Shown: piece by piece, positions 8,549-16,716 of the stretch
How the letters are laid out: every line of letters begins with the position of its first letter
Position numbering within the stretch: the first letter of the stretch is position 1
Source of the DNA: Methylobacterium isbiliense
Lineage (GTDB): Bacteria > Pseudomonadota > Alphaproteobacteria > Rhizobiales > Beijerinckiaceae
Assembly: GCF_022179325.1 (NCBI RefSeq)
Contig: NZ_BPQQ01000050.1
Span: forward strand, 1 to 37,738
DNA length: 37,738 bases
Direction of reading: 5' to 3'
Position numbers and translations under genes: made by a program
The notes under the pieces: model-generated
Told to the model about the DNA's origin: nothing
The model's input: only the letters and a program-made list of their open reading frames with translations
Databases searched by the model: none

Positions 8549-9916
8549 ATGAGCGCACCCAAACCCTCCGGCGGCCGCGAGGCGCTGGCCGGCTTCGTCT
8601 CCGCCCGCCTCGGCAAGGCGCCGGCCCGCCCGGCGCCCACCCGGCCCGCTCCGAAGCCCGCCGCCCTGGTGCCGGCACAGGACTTCGAGTCGCTGCCCGG
8701 CTACAAGGAGCTGAAGCTCCAGCGCTCCGCCGCGGAGCTGATCGGGCTCGGCAACCCGTTCTTCCGGATGCACGACGCCAAGGCGGGCGCCACCACCCGG
8801 ATCGACGGCGCGACGCTGCTCAACTTCTCGTCCTATGACTATCTCGGCCTCAACGGGCACCCGGAGGTGAGCGCCGCCGCCCAGGAGGCGATCGTCGCCT
8901 ACGGCACCTCGGCCTCGGCGAGCCGGATCGTGGCGGGCGAGAGGCCGGGCCACGTGGCGCTGGAGCGCGCGCTCGCCGCCCATTACGGGACCGAGGCCTG
9001 CATCGCGATGGTGAGCGGCCACGCCACCAACGTGGCGACGATCGCGGCGCTGATGGAGGCGGGGGACGTGATCTATCACGACGCCCTGATCCACAACAGC
9101 GTGGTCACGGGCGCGCAGCTCTCGGGCGCGCAGCGCCGCAGCTTCGCCCATAACGACCTCGGCGCCCTCGAATCGCTGCTGCACGCGACGCGCCACGAGC
9201 ACCGCCGGGCGCTGATCGTGATCGAGGGCCTCTACAGCATGGACGGGGACGCCCCCGACCTCGCCGGCGTCGTGGCCCTCAAGGAGCGCTACGGCTGCTG
9301 GCTGATGGTGGACGACGCCCACGGCCTCGGGGTGCTCGGGCGCGAGGGGCACGGCCTGCACGAGCATTGCGGCGTCGACCCGCGCGCCGTCGACATCTGG
9401 ATGGGCACGCTGTCGAAGACCCTCTCGTCCTGCGGCGGCTACGTCGCGGGCTGCGCGGCTCTGGTCGAGTATCTCAAGTGCACGGCGGGCGGCTTCGTCT
9501 ACTCGGTGGGCATGTCCCCGCCGCTGGCCGCCGCCGCCACGGCGGCGCTCGCGGTGATGCGCCGCGAGCCCGAGCGGGTCGAGCGGCTGCGCCGCAACGG
9601 CAACCTGTTCGTCGCCGAGGCCCGCGCCCGCGGCCTCGACACCGGCCTGAGCCTCGGCCTCGCGGTGGTGCCGGTGATCATCGGCGACTCGCTCCGGGCC
9701 GTGACCCTCTCCGACCGGCTGTTCAAGCGCGGCATCAACGTGCAGCCGATCATCCACCCGGCGGTGCCGGAGCGCTCCTCGCGCCTGCGCTTCTTCATGA
9801 CCTCCGAGCACAAGGCGGAGCAGATCCGCACCACCGTGGCGGCGCTGGCCGAGGAGGTGGAGGAACTCAACCGCGGCGGCTCGCTGGTCGAGCGGCTGAT
9901 GGCGCGGCGCAGCTGA
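8549..9916 (+). CDS. rkpG: RkpG-like PLP-dependent alpha-oxoamine synthase
   Basis: A 455-aa fold-type I PLP enzyme of the group that includes 8-amino-7-oxononanoate synthase, serine palmitoyltransferase and 5-aminolevulinate synthase. These condense an acyl thioester with an amino acid, releasing CO2 and giving an alpha-amino ketone. Visible residues: Asp256 and His258 in VDDAHG, and the PLP lysine Lys290 in GTLSKTLSSCGGY. The first 60 or so residues are an extra Pro/Ala-rich segment not present in BioF. The ATG follows the rkpA stop with no gap (TAGATG), so the two are translationally coupled. As RkpA has no thioesterase, this enzyme probably takes the chain from the RkpA ACP. There is no bio gene nearby, so biotin synthesis is unlikely. 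The amino acid used cannot be told from sequence. Confidence 0.88.
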   Translation: MSAPKPSGGREALAGFVSARLGKAPARPAPTRPAPKPAALVPAQDFESLPGYKELKLQRSAAELIGLGNPFFRMHDAKAGATTRIDGATLLNFSSYDYLGLNGHPEVSAAAQEAIVAYGTSASASRIVAGERPGHVALERALAAHYGTEACIAMVSGHATNVATIAALMEAGDVIYHDALIHNSVVTGAQLSGAQRRSFAHNDLGALESLLHATRHEHRRALIVIEGLYSMDGDAPDLAGVVALKERYGCWLMVDDAHGLGVLGREGHGLHEHCGVDPRAVDIWMGTLSKTLSSCGGYVAGCAALVEYLKCTAGGFVYSVGMSPPLAAAATAALAVMRREPERVERLRRNGNLFVAEARARGLDTGLSLGLAVVPVIIGDSLRAVTLSDRLFKRGINVQPIIHPAVPERSSRLRFFMTSEHKAEQIRTTVAALAEEVEELNRGGSLVERLMARRS

Positions 9917-9921
9917 CGATT

Positions 9922-9995
9922 CCGCGCGCGGACGGACGTCGATCCTGCCGCCCACCGCATCGGCTCCGACGTCGCGACGCCGGGACCGCGCGCGG
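9922..9995. repeat. Nested inverted repeat in the convergent rkpG / formyltransferase gap
   Basis: Outer arms CCGCGCGCGG at 9922-9931 and 9986-9995 enclose inner arms GACGTCG (9935-9941) and CGACGTC (9967-9973). Lying between two converging genes, it may help stop transcription from both sides, but there is no T-run and the spacer is long, so this is a weak call. Confidence 0.3.
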
Positions 9996-10000
9996 GCGGC

Positions 10001-10849
10001 TCAGCCCCGCAGCGACAGGCTCAGCGCCTCCGACAGGTCTCTTCCGTCGACGAGGCGGCGTCCGCGCCGCTTGAGCGCGCCGAGCTGCGCGCGGGTCGGG
10101 AAGCCGCAATAGGGTTCGCGCGCCAGCGGCCGGCCCTCCGGCAGCCGCCCCTCCGCCCGCACCCGCGCCAGCACGGCCTCGACCAGCGGGCGACCGGCCT
10201 CGTGCAGCCGCATGGCCGCGCGCGAGGCCGTCACGTCGGCCGGCAGCGCCACCGCCTCCTGCGCGAACAGGGCCCCGGTGTCGATCTCGGGATCGAGCCG
10301 GTGCACGCTCACCCCGAAGGCGGGCGTCTCGTCGAGGAGCGCGTGCAGGGTCGGGACCGGCCCGCGGTGGCGCGGCAGCAGCGAGGGGTGGAGGTTGAGG
10401 CCGCCGAGCGGCACCGCCGCGAGGGTCGCGGCATCGAAGATCTGGTCGAAATGGTAGGACAGGATCAGGTCGGCGCGGTACTCGCGGAGCAGGGCCCGCG
10501 TCTGCGGCCCGTTGACGTCCGCGATGGTGGCGTGCGGCAGGCCGAGGCGGCCGCACAGGGTCGACAGCGGCGTGGCCTCGGGCACGTCCCGTGTGCCGGC
10601 GAGGCGCTGCGTCGCCGGGGCGAGGCCCCGGGCGAGGTCGGGCAGGCCGAAATTCACCGCGAGATAGGGCAGGAAGCCCGGCCCCGAGCGCGCGAGGTGG
10701 CGGCGCACCTGGCCCATCAGCCCGCCGGTGCTCGGCCGTTCCGCGTCGGACAGGCCCACGAAGGCGATCTCGTGCGCGTGGTCGGCCACGAAGCGGCGCA
10801 CCGCGCGGGCGTTGGGCAGGGCTTCGAGGGCGAACAGGGCGATGCGCAT
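10001..10849 (-). CDS. Formyltransferase-family enzyme of the capsule/lipid locus
   Basis: A 282-aa protein with the formyltransferase fold shared by PurN, Fmt and sugar N-formyltransferases. The active-site signature is LNLHPSLLPRHRGP followed by EIDTG. Asn152, His154 and Asp190 match the catalytic Asn-His-Asp triad of GAR transformylase, with the same spacing (2 and 36 residues), so it should be active. It likely moves a formyl group from 10-formyl-tetrahydrofolate to an amine. The N-terminal third is not like Fmt or PurN, and the C terminus is short and basic. It lies 7 nt after the SDR gene on the same strand, so the two are an operon. The substrate is unknown: candidates are the amino group made by RkpG or an amino sugar of the capsule. 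It should not be called methionyl-tRNA formyltransferase. Confidence 0.78.
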   Translation of the reverse strand: MRIALFALEALPNARAVRRFVADHAHEIAFVGLSDAERPSTGGLMGQVRRHLARSGPGFLPYLAVNFGLPDLARGLAPATQRLAGTRDVPEATPLSTLCGRLGLPHATIADVNGPQTRALLREYRADLILSYHFDQIFDAATLAAVPLGGLNLHPSLLPRHRGPVPTLHALLDETPAFGVSVHRLDPEIDTGALFAQEAVALPADVTASRAAMRLHEAGRPLVEAVLARVRAEGRLPEGRPLAREPYCGFPTRAQLGALKRRGRRLVDGRDLSEALSLSLRG

Positions 10850-10856
10850 CCGCCCG

Positions 10857-11624
10857 CTACCGGCTCTCGCGGATCTTGAAGCTGAAGCCCCGCATGCCGA
10901 GGCGGCGCAGGCTCTCCGGGAGCAGCGCGGCGCCCCGGGCGGCGGCCGCGAGCGCAGCCGGGAAGGCGATCACCCCCTCGTCGCGGGCAAGACCCTTGGC
11001 GATGCGCCGGGCCGCCGCCTCCGCGCTCATCTCCAGCGGGCGCCAGCCCTGGTAGTTGCCCCCCATCGCGGTCTTCACGTAGCCCGGGCAGACCACGTTG
11101 ACGCGCACCCCCCGCGGCGCGAGCTTCTCGCGCAGCGCGAGCCCATGGGCGAGGAGCGCCGCCTTGGTGCCGCTGTAGGCCGGGGCGTCCGGCAGGGGCG
11201 CGATGGCGGCGAGCGAGGAGATCAGCGCCACCTGGCCCCGCCCCGCCGCCTGCATCAGGCTCAAGCAGGGCAAGGCCACGTTGAGCGCGCCGAGGAGGTT
11301 CGTCTCCACCACCGCGAAGGCCGTGTCGGCCGTCTCGACCTCGCCCTGGGCGTGGCCCCCGTTCATCCCCGCATTGGCGATGGCGAGGTCGAGCCCACGC
11401 CCGGCCACCGCCTCGTCGATCCAGGCCCGCACCCCCGCCCGGTCGCGCACGTCGAGGGCGCGGGCGAGCACGGTGGCGCCGCGACGCCGGCAGCTCTCCG
11501 CCACCGCCTCCAGGCGCTCGGGTCCCCGGGCGTTGAGCACCAGCGTGGTGCCGGGCGCCGCGTAATGCTCCGCCAGGGCGGCGCCGATCCCGCTCGACGC
11601 ACCGGTGATCAGGATGACGGGCAT
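10857..11624 (-). CDS. rkpH: RkpH-like short-chain dehydrogenase/reductase
   Basis: A 255-aa classical SDR. The N-terminal TGASSGIG (7-14) binds NAD(P)H; Asn109, Ser137, Tyr150 and Lys154 (YSGTK) form the catalytic tetrad. The ATG at 11624 is preceded by GAGGAG, so the longer upstream frame is not used. In S. meliloti RkpH is an SDR required with RkpG for K-antigen. By analogy with 3-ketosphinganine reductase, it may reduce the ketone made by the RkpG-type enzyme to an amino alcohol. It is first in a two-gene operon with the formyltransferase and diverges from the KpsC gene. Other SDR roles cannot be excluded from sequence alone. Confidence 0.83.
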   Translation of the reverse strand: MPVILITGASSGIGAALAEHYAAPGTTLVLNARGPERLEAVAESCRRRGATVLARALDVRDRAGVRAWIDEAVAGRGLDLAIANAGMNGGHAQGEVETADTAFAVVETNLLGALNVALPCLSLMQAAGRGQVALISSLAAIAPLPDAPAYSGTKAALLAHGLALREKLAPRGVRVNVVCPGYVKTAMGGNYQGWRPLEMSAEAAARRIAKGLARDEGVIAFPAALAAAARGAALLPESLRRLGMRGFSFKIRESR

Positions 11625-11776
11625 GCGGCGGGCTCCTCGGTGCGGGCGGGACGCCGCGCGCCCGGCTATAGCTCTCCCGCACACGCGCCGGAAGCGTGCA
11701 TGCTTGACGCCGCCGAGGCGATGTGGAACGGCCGCTATCCCGCGCCGCGTTGCCGGCTGCGTGACGCGAGCGACGG

Positions 11777-13774
11777 ATGGAAGGCGGCAAGCTCAAGCGG
11801 TTCTGGCCCCGGACGGCATCCGAGGGAGAGGTGCCGAATCCGAACCGCTCGCGGCGGCTGGGCAGCGATCCCACCTCCCGGCGCGTGCGCCTCACCGACC
11901 GGTGGGACGACGGCTTCCTGCGCATCCCGGGTGCCCCGGCCGCGCGGGGCCTCAGCTACATCGTCGACGGGCTCGGCATCTACTACGACGCCACCGCGCC
12001 GAGCGAACTCGAGATCATGCTCGAAGAGGGCGGCTGGGAAACCGGGGAGATCCTGGTCCGCGCGAAGCGGGCCGCCGCGTCCCTGCGCCGGCTCGACCTC
12101 AGCCTCGACAACGATCCCCGGCGCCTCTCCTTCGCGCAGGCCCTGGAGCGGGCGGGTCCCGGGTCCGGCCAACGGCCTCCCGGTCAAGCCGGCCGTGTCG
12201 TCATCGTCGATCAGCCGCGCGGCGACCCCACGGTCGGCTTCGGGCTCGCCGGCGCGGCGAGCTTCACCACCATGCTGAACGCCGCGGCCGCCGAGCATCC
12301 GCGGGCCGAGCGCGTGGTGGTGATGGATCCCGCCGCGCCGCTCGGCGCGACGGGCCATCTCACGGCGGCCGACGCGGCGCGGACCGGGGCGCGGCTGGTG
12401 GCGGATCCGGTCGGCGCGTGGTCGCTGGTGGACGGATGCGACCGGCTCTACACGGTCACGAGCCATGTCGGCTTCGAGGCCGCGCTCGCCGGGCGGCCGG
12501 TCACCTGTTTCGGGATGCCCTTCTACGCCGGCTGGGGCTTCAGCGACGACCGTCTCCATCTCGCGCGCCGCTCGCGCCGCCGCCGGCCCGACGAGGTCTT
12601 CGCCGCCGCCTACATCGTCTGCTCGCGCTACTTCGACCCCTATGGCGGCGAGGCGTGCCGGCTGGAGGACGCCCTCGACATCCTGGCGCTCGTCACCGCG
12701 CGCCGGCGCGAGAACGCCGCCCGCACCCTCTGCCTCGGCTTCTCGTCGTGGAAGCGGCGCTGGGTGATCGAGACCCTCTCCTCTCCCGGCAACACGCCCG
12801 CGATCCCCCGCGCCAAGGACCGGGTGGAGGCTGCCGACCTCGACGGCATCGACCGGGTGATCGCCTGGGCGAGCCGGGCGCCCGAGGGCACCGAGGAGGC
12901 CTGCCGGGCGGCGGGAGTGCCGCTCCTGCGCATGGAGGACGGGTTCCTGCGCTCGATCGGGCTCGGGGTCGCCCTGCGCCCCGGCGCCTCGCACGTCCTC
13001 GACGCGACGGGCGTCTACTACGACCCGACCGCGCCGAGCGATCTCGAAATCCTGCTGGAGACGGCCGCGTTCGACGAGGCCCTGCTCGCCCGCGCCGCGC
13101 GGCTGCGCGAGGCGATCGTCAAGGCCCGGGTCAGCAAGTACAATGTCGGCGGGGCGCCGGTGCCGCCGATGCCGCGGCCCGGCCCGGTGGTGCTGGTGGC
13201 CGGCCAGGTCGAGAATGACGCCTCGATCCGTCTCGGCACGGTCGGCGTGCGCACCAATGCCGGTCTCCTGCGTCTCGCCCGCGAGCGGCACCCCGACGCC
13301 GTCATCGCCTTCAAGCCTCACCCCGACGTCGAGGCCGGCCTGCGCCCCGGCTGGGTGCCGCCGGAGGAGCTGAAGGCGCATGCCGACGTGGTCCTGCGGG
13401 ACGTCTCGGCGGCCGATGCCATCGACGCCGCCGACCGGATCGAGACCTTGACCTCGCTGATCGGCTTCGAGGCCCTGCTGCGCGGCAAGCCGGTCACCAC
13501 GCACGGCCTGCCCTTCTATGCCGGCTGGGGGCTGACCGAGAGCCCGCCCTCCCCGCGCCGCACCCGCCGGCTCGGGCTCGACGAGCTGGTGGCGGGCGCG
13601 CTCATCGCTTATCCGCGCTACGTCGACCCGCGCACCGGCCTGCCCTGCCCGCCCGAAGTGCTGGTGCGCCGCCTCGGCGAGGGCGACCCGGCGCTGAACC
13701 GCCGGGAACTCACCGCGGAGGCGGTGATGAAGCAGGTCTGGTCGACGATCTGGCGCCGGTTGCTGCGGCGCTGA
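11777..13774 (+). CDS. kpsC: KpsC/RkpJ-like capsule beta-Kdo transferase with degenerate first module
   Basis: A 665-aa protein with two tandem copies of the KpsC glycosyltransferase module. In E. coli KpsC both modules add beta-Kdo residues to build the Kdo linker between phospholipid and capsule. The C-terminal module is complete: GFSSWKR, then MEDGFLRS (Glu387, Asp388), YNVGG, GQVENDASI, FKPHPDV (His515-Pro516) and PFYAGWGL. The N-terminal module keeps DDG (Asp44-Asp45), IYYDATAPSELE, TSHVGFEA and PFYAGWGF. However, it lacks the first strand region and has VVVMDPAAPLG (around 181-191) where KxHPDV should be, so the His-Pro motif is gone. An in-frame stop at 11762-11764 rules out a longer start. 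The ribosome site is weak. The gene diverges from rkpH over 152 bp. Confidence 0.86.
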   Translation: MEGGKLKRFWPRTASEGEVPNPNRSRRLGSDPTSRRVRLTDRWDDGFLRIPGAPAARGLSYIVDGLGIYYDATAPSELEIMLEEGGWETGEILVRAKRAAASLRRLDLSLDNDPRRLSFAQALERAGPGSGQRPPGQAGRVVIVDQPRGDPTVGFGLAGAASFTTMLNAAAAEHPRAERVVVMDPAAPLGATGHLTAADAARTGARLVADPVGAWSLVDGCDRLYTVTSHVGFEAALAGRPVTCFGMPFYAGWGFSDDRLHLARRSRRRRPDEVFAAAYIVCSRYFDPYGGEACRLEDALDILALVTARRRENAARTLCLGFSSWKRRWVIETLSSPGNTPAIPRAKDRVEAADLDGIDRVIAWASRAPEGTEEACRAAGVPLLRMEDGFLRSIGLGVALRPGASHVLDATGVYYDPTAPSDLEILLETAAFDEALLARAARLREAIVKARVSKYNVGGAPVPPMPRPGPVVLVAGQVENDASIRLGTVGVRTNAGLLRLARERHPDAVIAFKPHPDVEAGLRPGWVPPEELKAHADVVLRDVSAADAIDAADRIETLTSLIGFEALLRGKPVTTHGLPFYAGWGLTESPPSPRRTRRLGLDELVAGALIAYPRYVDPRTGLPCPPEVLVRRLGEGDPALNRRELTAEAVMKQVWSTIWRRLLRR

Positions 13775-13867
13775 CCCGCCGCCGGATCCCGTCGGAGTCG
13801 CATCCGCCTTCCGAGCCTCGATCGCGCTCGTCGCGATGCCGTCACGGTCGAGCGGAGGGGCTGCGGC

Positions 13868-13895
13868 TGTACACCGGTCCGTCTCCGTCTAGACT
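13868..13895 (+). promoter_or_regulatory. Possible sigma-70-type promoter for the beta-propeller gene
   Basis: TGTACA (13868-13873) and TAGACT (13890-13895) are 16 bp apart, 52 bp before the start codon at 13948. The match is only moderate; no transcription data support it. Confidence 0.3.
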
Positions 13896-13947
13896 GGTCC
13901 GGCGGGCACGGCGATGAACGACCGTGCCTCGCCGGGAGGACCTGACG

Positions 13948-15105
13948 ATGCGCCTGCGCCTGCACGCGGCTGCGGCCGTGACGGCAACGACCCTGTTCGC
14001 CCTGCCCGTCCGGGCCGAGATCGCCGTCTCGGCCAATGACGGCCACACCCTGCTGACGGATGCGGGCGTCCAGGTCGCCGCGCCCGCACCGGCCGAGGAC
14101 AGTGTCACGATCCTCGATCTGTCGGCCGATCCGCCGAAGGTGCTCGGTGAGGTGAAGGCGCCCGCCAGCGTGGTCGGGCCGCCGCAATCCGTGGCGATCG
14201 CCCCCGACGAGAGTTTCGCCCTCGTCACCAGCGCCACCCGCATCGACCCCAACGATGCCGGCAAGCTCGTGCCGGACGACCGCCTCAGCGTGATCGACCT
14301 CACCAGCACGCCGCCGCGCGTCTCGGCGACCCTGCGGGCCGGCAAGGGCGCCGCGGGCGTCTCGATCGACCGCACGGGCAAGCTGGCGCTGGTGGCCAAC
14401 CGGGCGGAGGGCACGCTCTCGGTCTTCACGATCAACGGGCGCGAGCTCACGCCGGCCGGCAAGGTCGAGCTCGGCAACGAGAAGGCGGGACCGAGCCACG
14501 TGGTCTTCACCCGCGACGGCCGCGAGGCCCTGGTGACGCGGGACGGCGACAGCAAGGTCTCGGTGCTCAGCATCGACGGCAGCACCGTCGCGTATGCCAA
14601 GCGGGATCTCACGGCGGGGGTGCGCCCCTACGGGATCGAGATCACGCCCTCCGGCGATCTCGCGCTCGTGGCCAATGTGGGCACGTCGAGCGGCGACCAC
14701 GACACCGTCAGCGTGATCGACCTGCGGGCCAAGCCCTCGCGGGTCGTCAACACGGTGACGGTCGGCCCGACGCCGGAGGGCATCCGCCTGTCGCCCGACG
14801 GGCGCCACGTCGCCCTGGTGGTGGAGAACGGCAGCAACCTCGCCAAGACCTCGCCGTTCTTCGGCGACAAGGGCCTGCTGCGCGTCTACGCGCTGTCGGG
14901 CAGCGACCTGCGGAAGGTGGCGGAGGCGCCGATCGGCCGCTGGTGTCAGGGCGCGGTCTGGACCAGGGACGGCCGCAGCGTCCTCGTCCAGTGCATGATC
15001 GACCGCCGCATCGAGCGCTTCCGCTTCGACGGCGGCACGCTCACGCCGCAGGAGCCGGTGGCGCTCAGTGGCGGCGGGGCGGGCTTCCGCACGCGCGAGC
15101 CATGA
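13948..15105 (+). CDS. Exported YVTN/YncE-like beta-propeller protein
   Basis: A 385-aa protein with a signal peptide of about 23 residues (MRLRLH, hydrophobic Ala/Val/Leu core, cleavage near VRA-E), so it acts in the periplasm or outside. The body repeats blades of the type DSVTILDLS, DRLSVIDLT, GTLSVFTING and DTVSVIDLR, typical of the YncE / 40-residue YVTN / lactonase-like seven-bladed propellers. The ATG at 13948 follows GGGAGG about 10 nt upstream; an upstream in-frame ATG at 13924 would spoil the signal peptide. Function is unknown in this family beyond binding or scaffold roles. It lies among capsule genes but has its own upstream gap of about 170 bp and may not be part of that pathway. 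Confidence 0.8.
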   Translation: MRLRLHAAAAVTATTLFALPVRAEIAVSANDGHTLLTDAGVQVAAPAPAEDSVTILDLSADPPKVLGEVKAPASVVGPPQSVAIAPDESFALVTSATRIDPNDAGKLVPDDRLSVIDLTSTPPRVSATLRAGKGAAGVSIDRTGKLALVANRAEGTLSVFTINGRELTPAGKVELGNEKAGPSHVVFTRDGREALVTRDGDSKVSVLSIDGSTVAYAKRDLTAGVRPYGIEITPSGDLALVANVGTSSGDHDTVSVIDLRAKPSRVVNTVTVGPTPEGIRLSPDGRHVALVVENGSNLAKTSPFFGDKGLLRVYALSGSDLRKVAEAPIGRWCQGAVWTRDGRSVLVQCMIDRRIERFRFDGGTLTPQEPVALSGGGAGFRTREP

Positions 15106-15159
15106 GCCTCATGCGCTGATGCGGCGGCCGCCGGGACGCCCAGGCGGCGGAATCGGGTT

Positions 15160-15193
15160 CCGACCGGATCGGCCTACGGGCCGATCCGGTCGG
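15160..15193. terminator. Bidirectional hairpin terminator (15-bp perfect stem, TACG loop)
   Basis: The arm CCGACCGGATCGGCC at 15160-15174 is exactly complementary to 15179-15193 with the 4-nt loop TACG between. It lies in the 102-bp gap between the converging beta-propeller and kpsS genes, 55 nt after one stop and 15 nt after the other. T-runs are absent, but such a stable stem between convergent stops is best read as a shared terminator. Confidence 0.7.
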
Positions 15194-15207
15194 CCGAGGG
15201 GCGCCGC

Positions 15208-16557
15208 TCAGGCGTTCTGCATCGCCTCGATGGCGCCCAGCGCCGGCTGGGCCTCGGGCGCCTCGCGGCGGCGGGCGGCGCGGGAGCGCACGTCGAGCCA
15301 TGCGTCGTTGGCGAGGTCGAGGCGGGCGGCGGCGGCCTCCACGGCGGCGGCGAGGCCCTCGGGGGCGTAGTACACGCCGCGGATCTGGATGTTGGCGACC
15401 ACGGCCTTGACGAAGGCGTTCCAGAGGTCCGCCCGGGGCGGCTGCGCCTCGGTCCAGAACCGGTCGAGGGAGCCCTGGTAGGTCAGCCCGTCCACGTCGT
15501 AGACGGCGGCCCCGAGGGTCATGATCGGCTTGCCGGCCCGCATCGCCCACATGCCGACGGTGCTGTTGACCGTCACCACGCCCTGCGACCCTTCCAGCAT
15601 CGGCGCGAGGTTGCCGCCGTCCACGTAGTCGACGCGGTCGGCGACGTTCCACTTCTGCGCCGAGCGGCGCACGATCCGCCGCCAGTTGCGGATGTTGGGG
15701 TCGAGCGGGTGGACCTTGACGAGGAGGCGCGAGCCCGCCGGGGCATGGGCCGCGAAGGAGCGCAGCACCGTGTGGATCGGCGTCTTGAGGTCGAAGAACG
15801 GCGAATAGGCGCGCAGCTGGAAATCGTTCTCCATCTGCAGCGGCATGACGTAGTACGGCGTGCCGGCCTCGCGCAGGGACCGGACCAGCGCGTCCCCCTT
15901 CGGCCCGGTGCGCCGCGCCGTCAGCATGTGCAGGCCGGTGCCGAGATAGACCAGGGCCGGGTGATGCACCTGGTGCGAGCGGTAGCCGGGATAGAGCCAC
16001 CAGAGCCAGTTGCTCATCAGGTGGTAGGCCATGTCCCAGACGACCTGGGTCAGGAAGCTGTCCCGGTAGCGCGGCGCGAGGTCGGGCTCGGGCGCGGTGC
16101 GGGCGAGGTCGAGGACGGCCTGCGGATCGCGGGGGAAGCAGGAATCCCCCGACATGCCGTCGCGCTCGAAGGTGATCCAGTCCGGCCGCAGGTAGCCGAA
16201 ATCCGTCACCGTGACGTTCAGGTCCCGGGCCTTGGCCACCGCGATGGCGACCTTGTGGTAGAAGCGCTGCTCGCCCAGCAGCACGAGGTCGGTCACGCCC
16301 TCGCGGTCGATCAGGTCGGCGACGAAGGCCGGCCATTTCTCGCGCGAGCCGCGGAAGTTGATGCCGCCCGGGCGGCGCCAGAACAGCCAATCCCCGAAGC
16401 ACAGGTTCACGCGCAGGCAGCGGTGCCCACGGGCTTCGAGCGCGCTGGCGATGTCGGCGAAGAACGGCGAGATGGGACCCTGCAGGAAGAGGAAGACCTG
16501 GCGGCTGGTCCGGCCCGGGGAGACGGCGCCGGCGTGTCTCGCAGGATCATCTCTCAC
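15208..16557 (-). CDS. kpsS: KpsS-like capsule polysaccharide export / Kdo-transferase protein
   Basis: A 449-aa protein from the GTG at 16557. It starts with VFLFLQGPISPFF and continues with NLCFGDW, LLGEQRFYHK, MENDFQLRAYSPF, LVKVHPLDPN and a TVNSTVG region, the pattern of KpsS/LipB capsule proteins. KpsS works with KpsC on the Kdo linker; the E. coli protein is thought to add the first Kdo to lyso-phosphatidylglycerol. The His-Pro pair in KVHP is present. E. coli KpsS is about 390 aa; the extra length is mainly an Ala/Arg-rich C-terminal tail. The start is chosen because GAGG lies 7 nt upstream; GTG at 16563 is the alternative and longer frames run into the non-coding gap. It diverges from the export lipoprotein gene. 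Confidence 0.85.
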   Translation of the reverse strand: MRDDPARHAGAVSPGRTSRQVFLFLQGPISPFFADIASALEARGHRCLRVNLCFGDWLFWRRPGGINFRGSREKWPAFVADLIDREGVTDLVLLGEQRFYHKVAIAVAKARDLNVTVTDFGYLRPDWITFERDGMSGDSCFPRDPQAVLDLARTAPEPDLAPRYRDSFLTQVVWDMAYHLMSNWLWWLYPGYRSHQVHHPALVYLGTGLHMLTARRTGPKGDALVRSLREAGTPYYVMPLQMENDFQLRAYSPFFDLKTPIHTVLRSFAAHAPAGSRLLVKVHPLDPNIRNWRRIVRRSAQKWNVADRVDYVDGGNLAPMLEGSQGVVTVNSTVGMWAMRAGKPIMTLGAAVYDVDGLTYQGSLDRFWTEAQPPRADLWNAFVKAVVANIQIRGVYYAPEGLAAAVEAAAARLDLANDAWLDVRSRAARRREAPEAQPALGAIEAMQNA

Positions 16558-16716
16558 GGGCACACCTCGGAACTGGTTGCGGGCGACGGGCGGGCGGTCC
16601 CGGCGTCGGGCCGGAGGGTTACGGACCGGTCGCGCCGGAGCAATGGCGGAAATGCAACAATCACCGGAATTCACCGGTCGCCGGGTCGGCCCGGTGCCCG
16701 GAGGCCGGTGGGCCGG

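Noticed and set aside
3427-8838. Long alternative plus-strand frame of 1803 codons
   Set aside because: It overlaps the synthase in another frame and has an Arg/Pro/Gly/Ala-rich sequence without domains.
8549-9916. Biotin gene bioF
   Set aside because: No other biotin genes are near, an extra N-terminal segment is present and the gene is fused in operon with the synthase.
6149-9955. Minus-strand frame of 1268 codons across the rkpA-rkpG junction
   Set aside because: Antisense shadow of two well-supported genes.
10001-10849. Methionyl-tRNA formyltransferase (fmt)
   Set aside because: There is no def or other fmt context, the N terminus and C-terminal domain do not match, and the gene is paired with the RkpH-like reductase.
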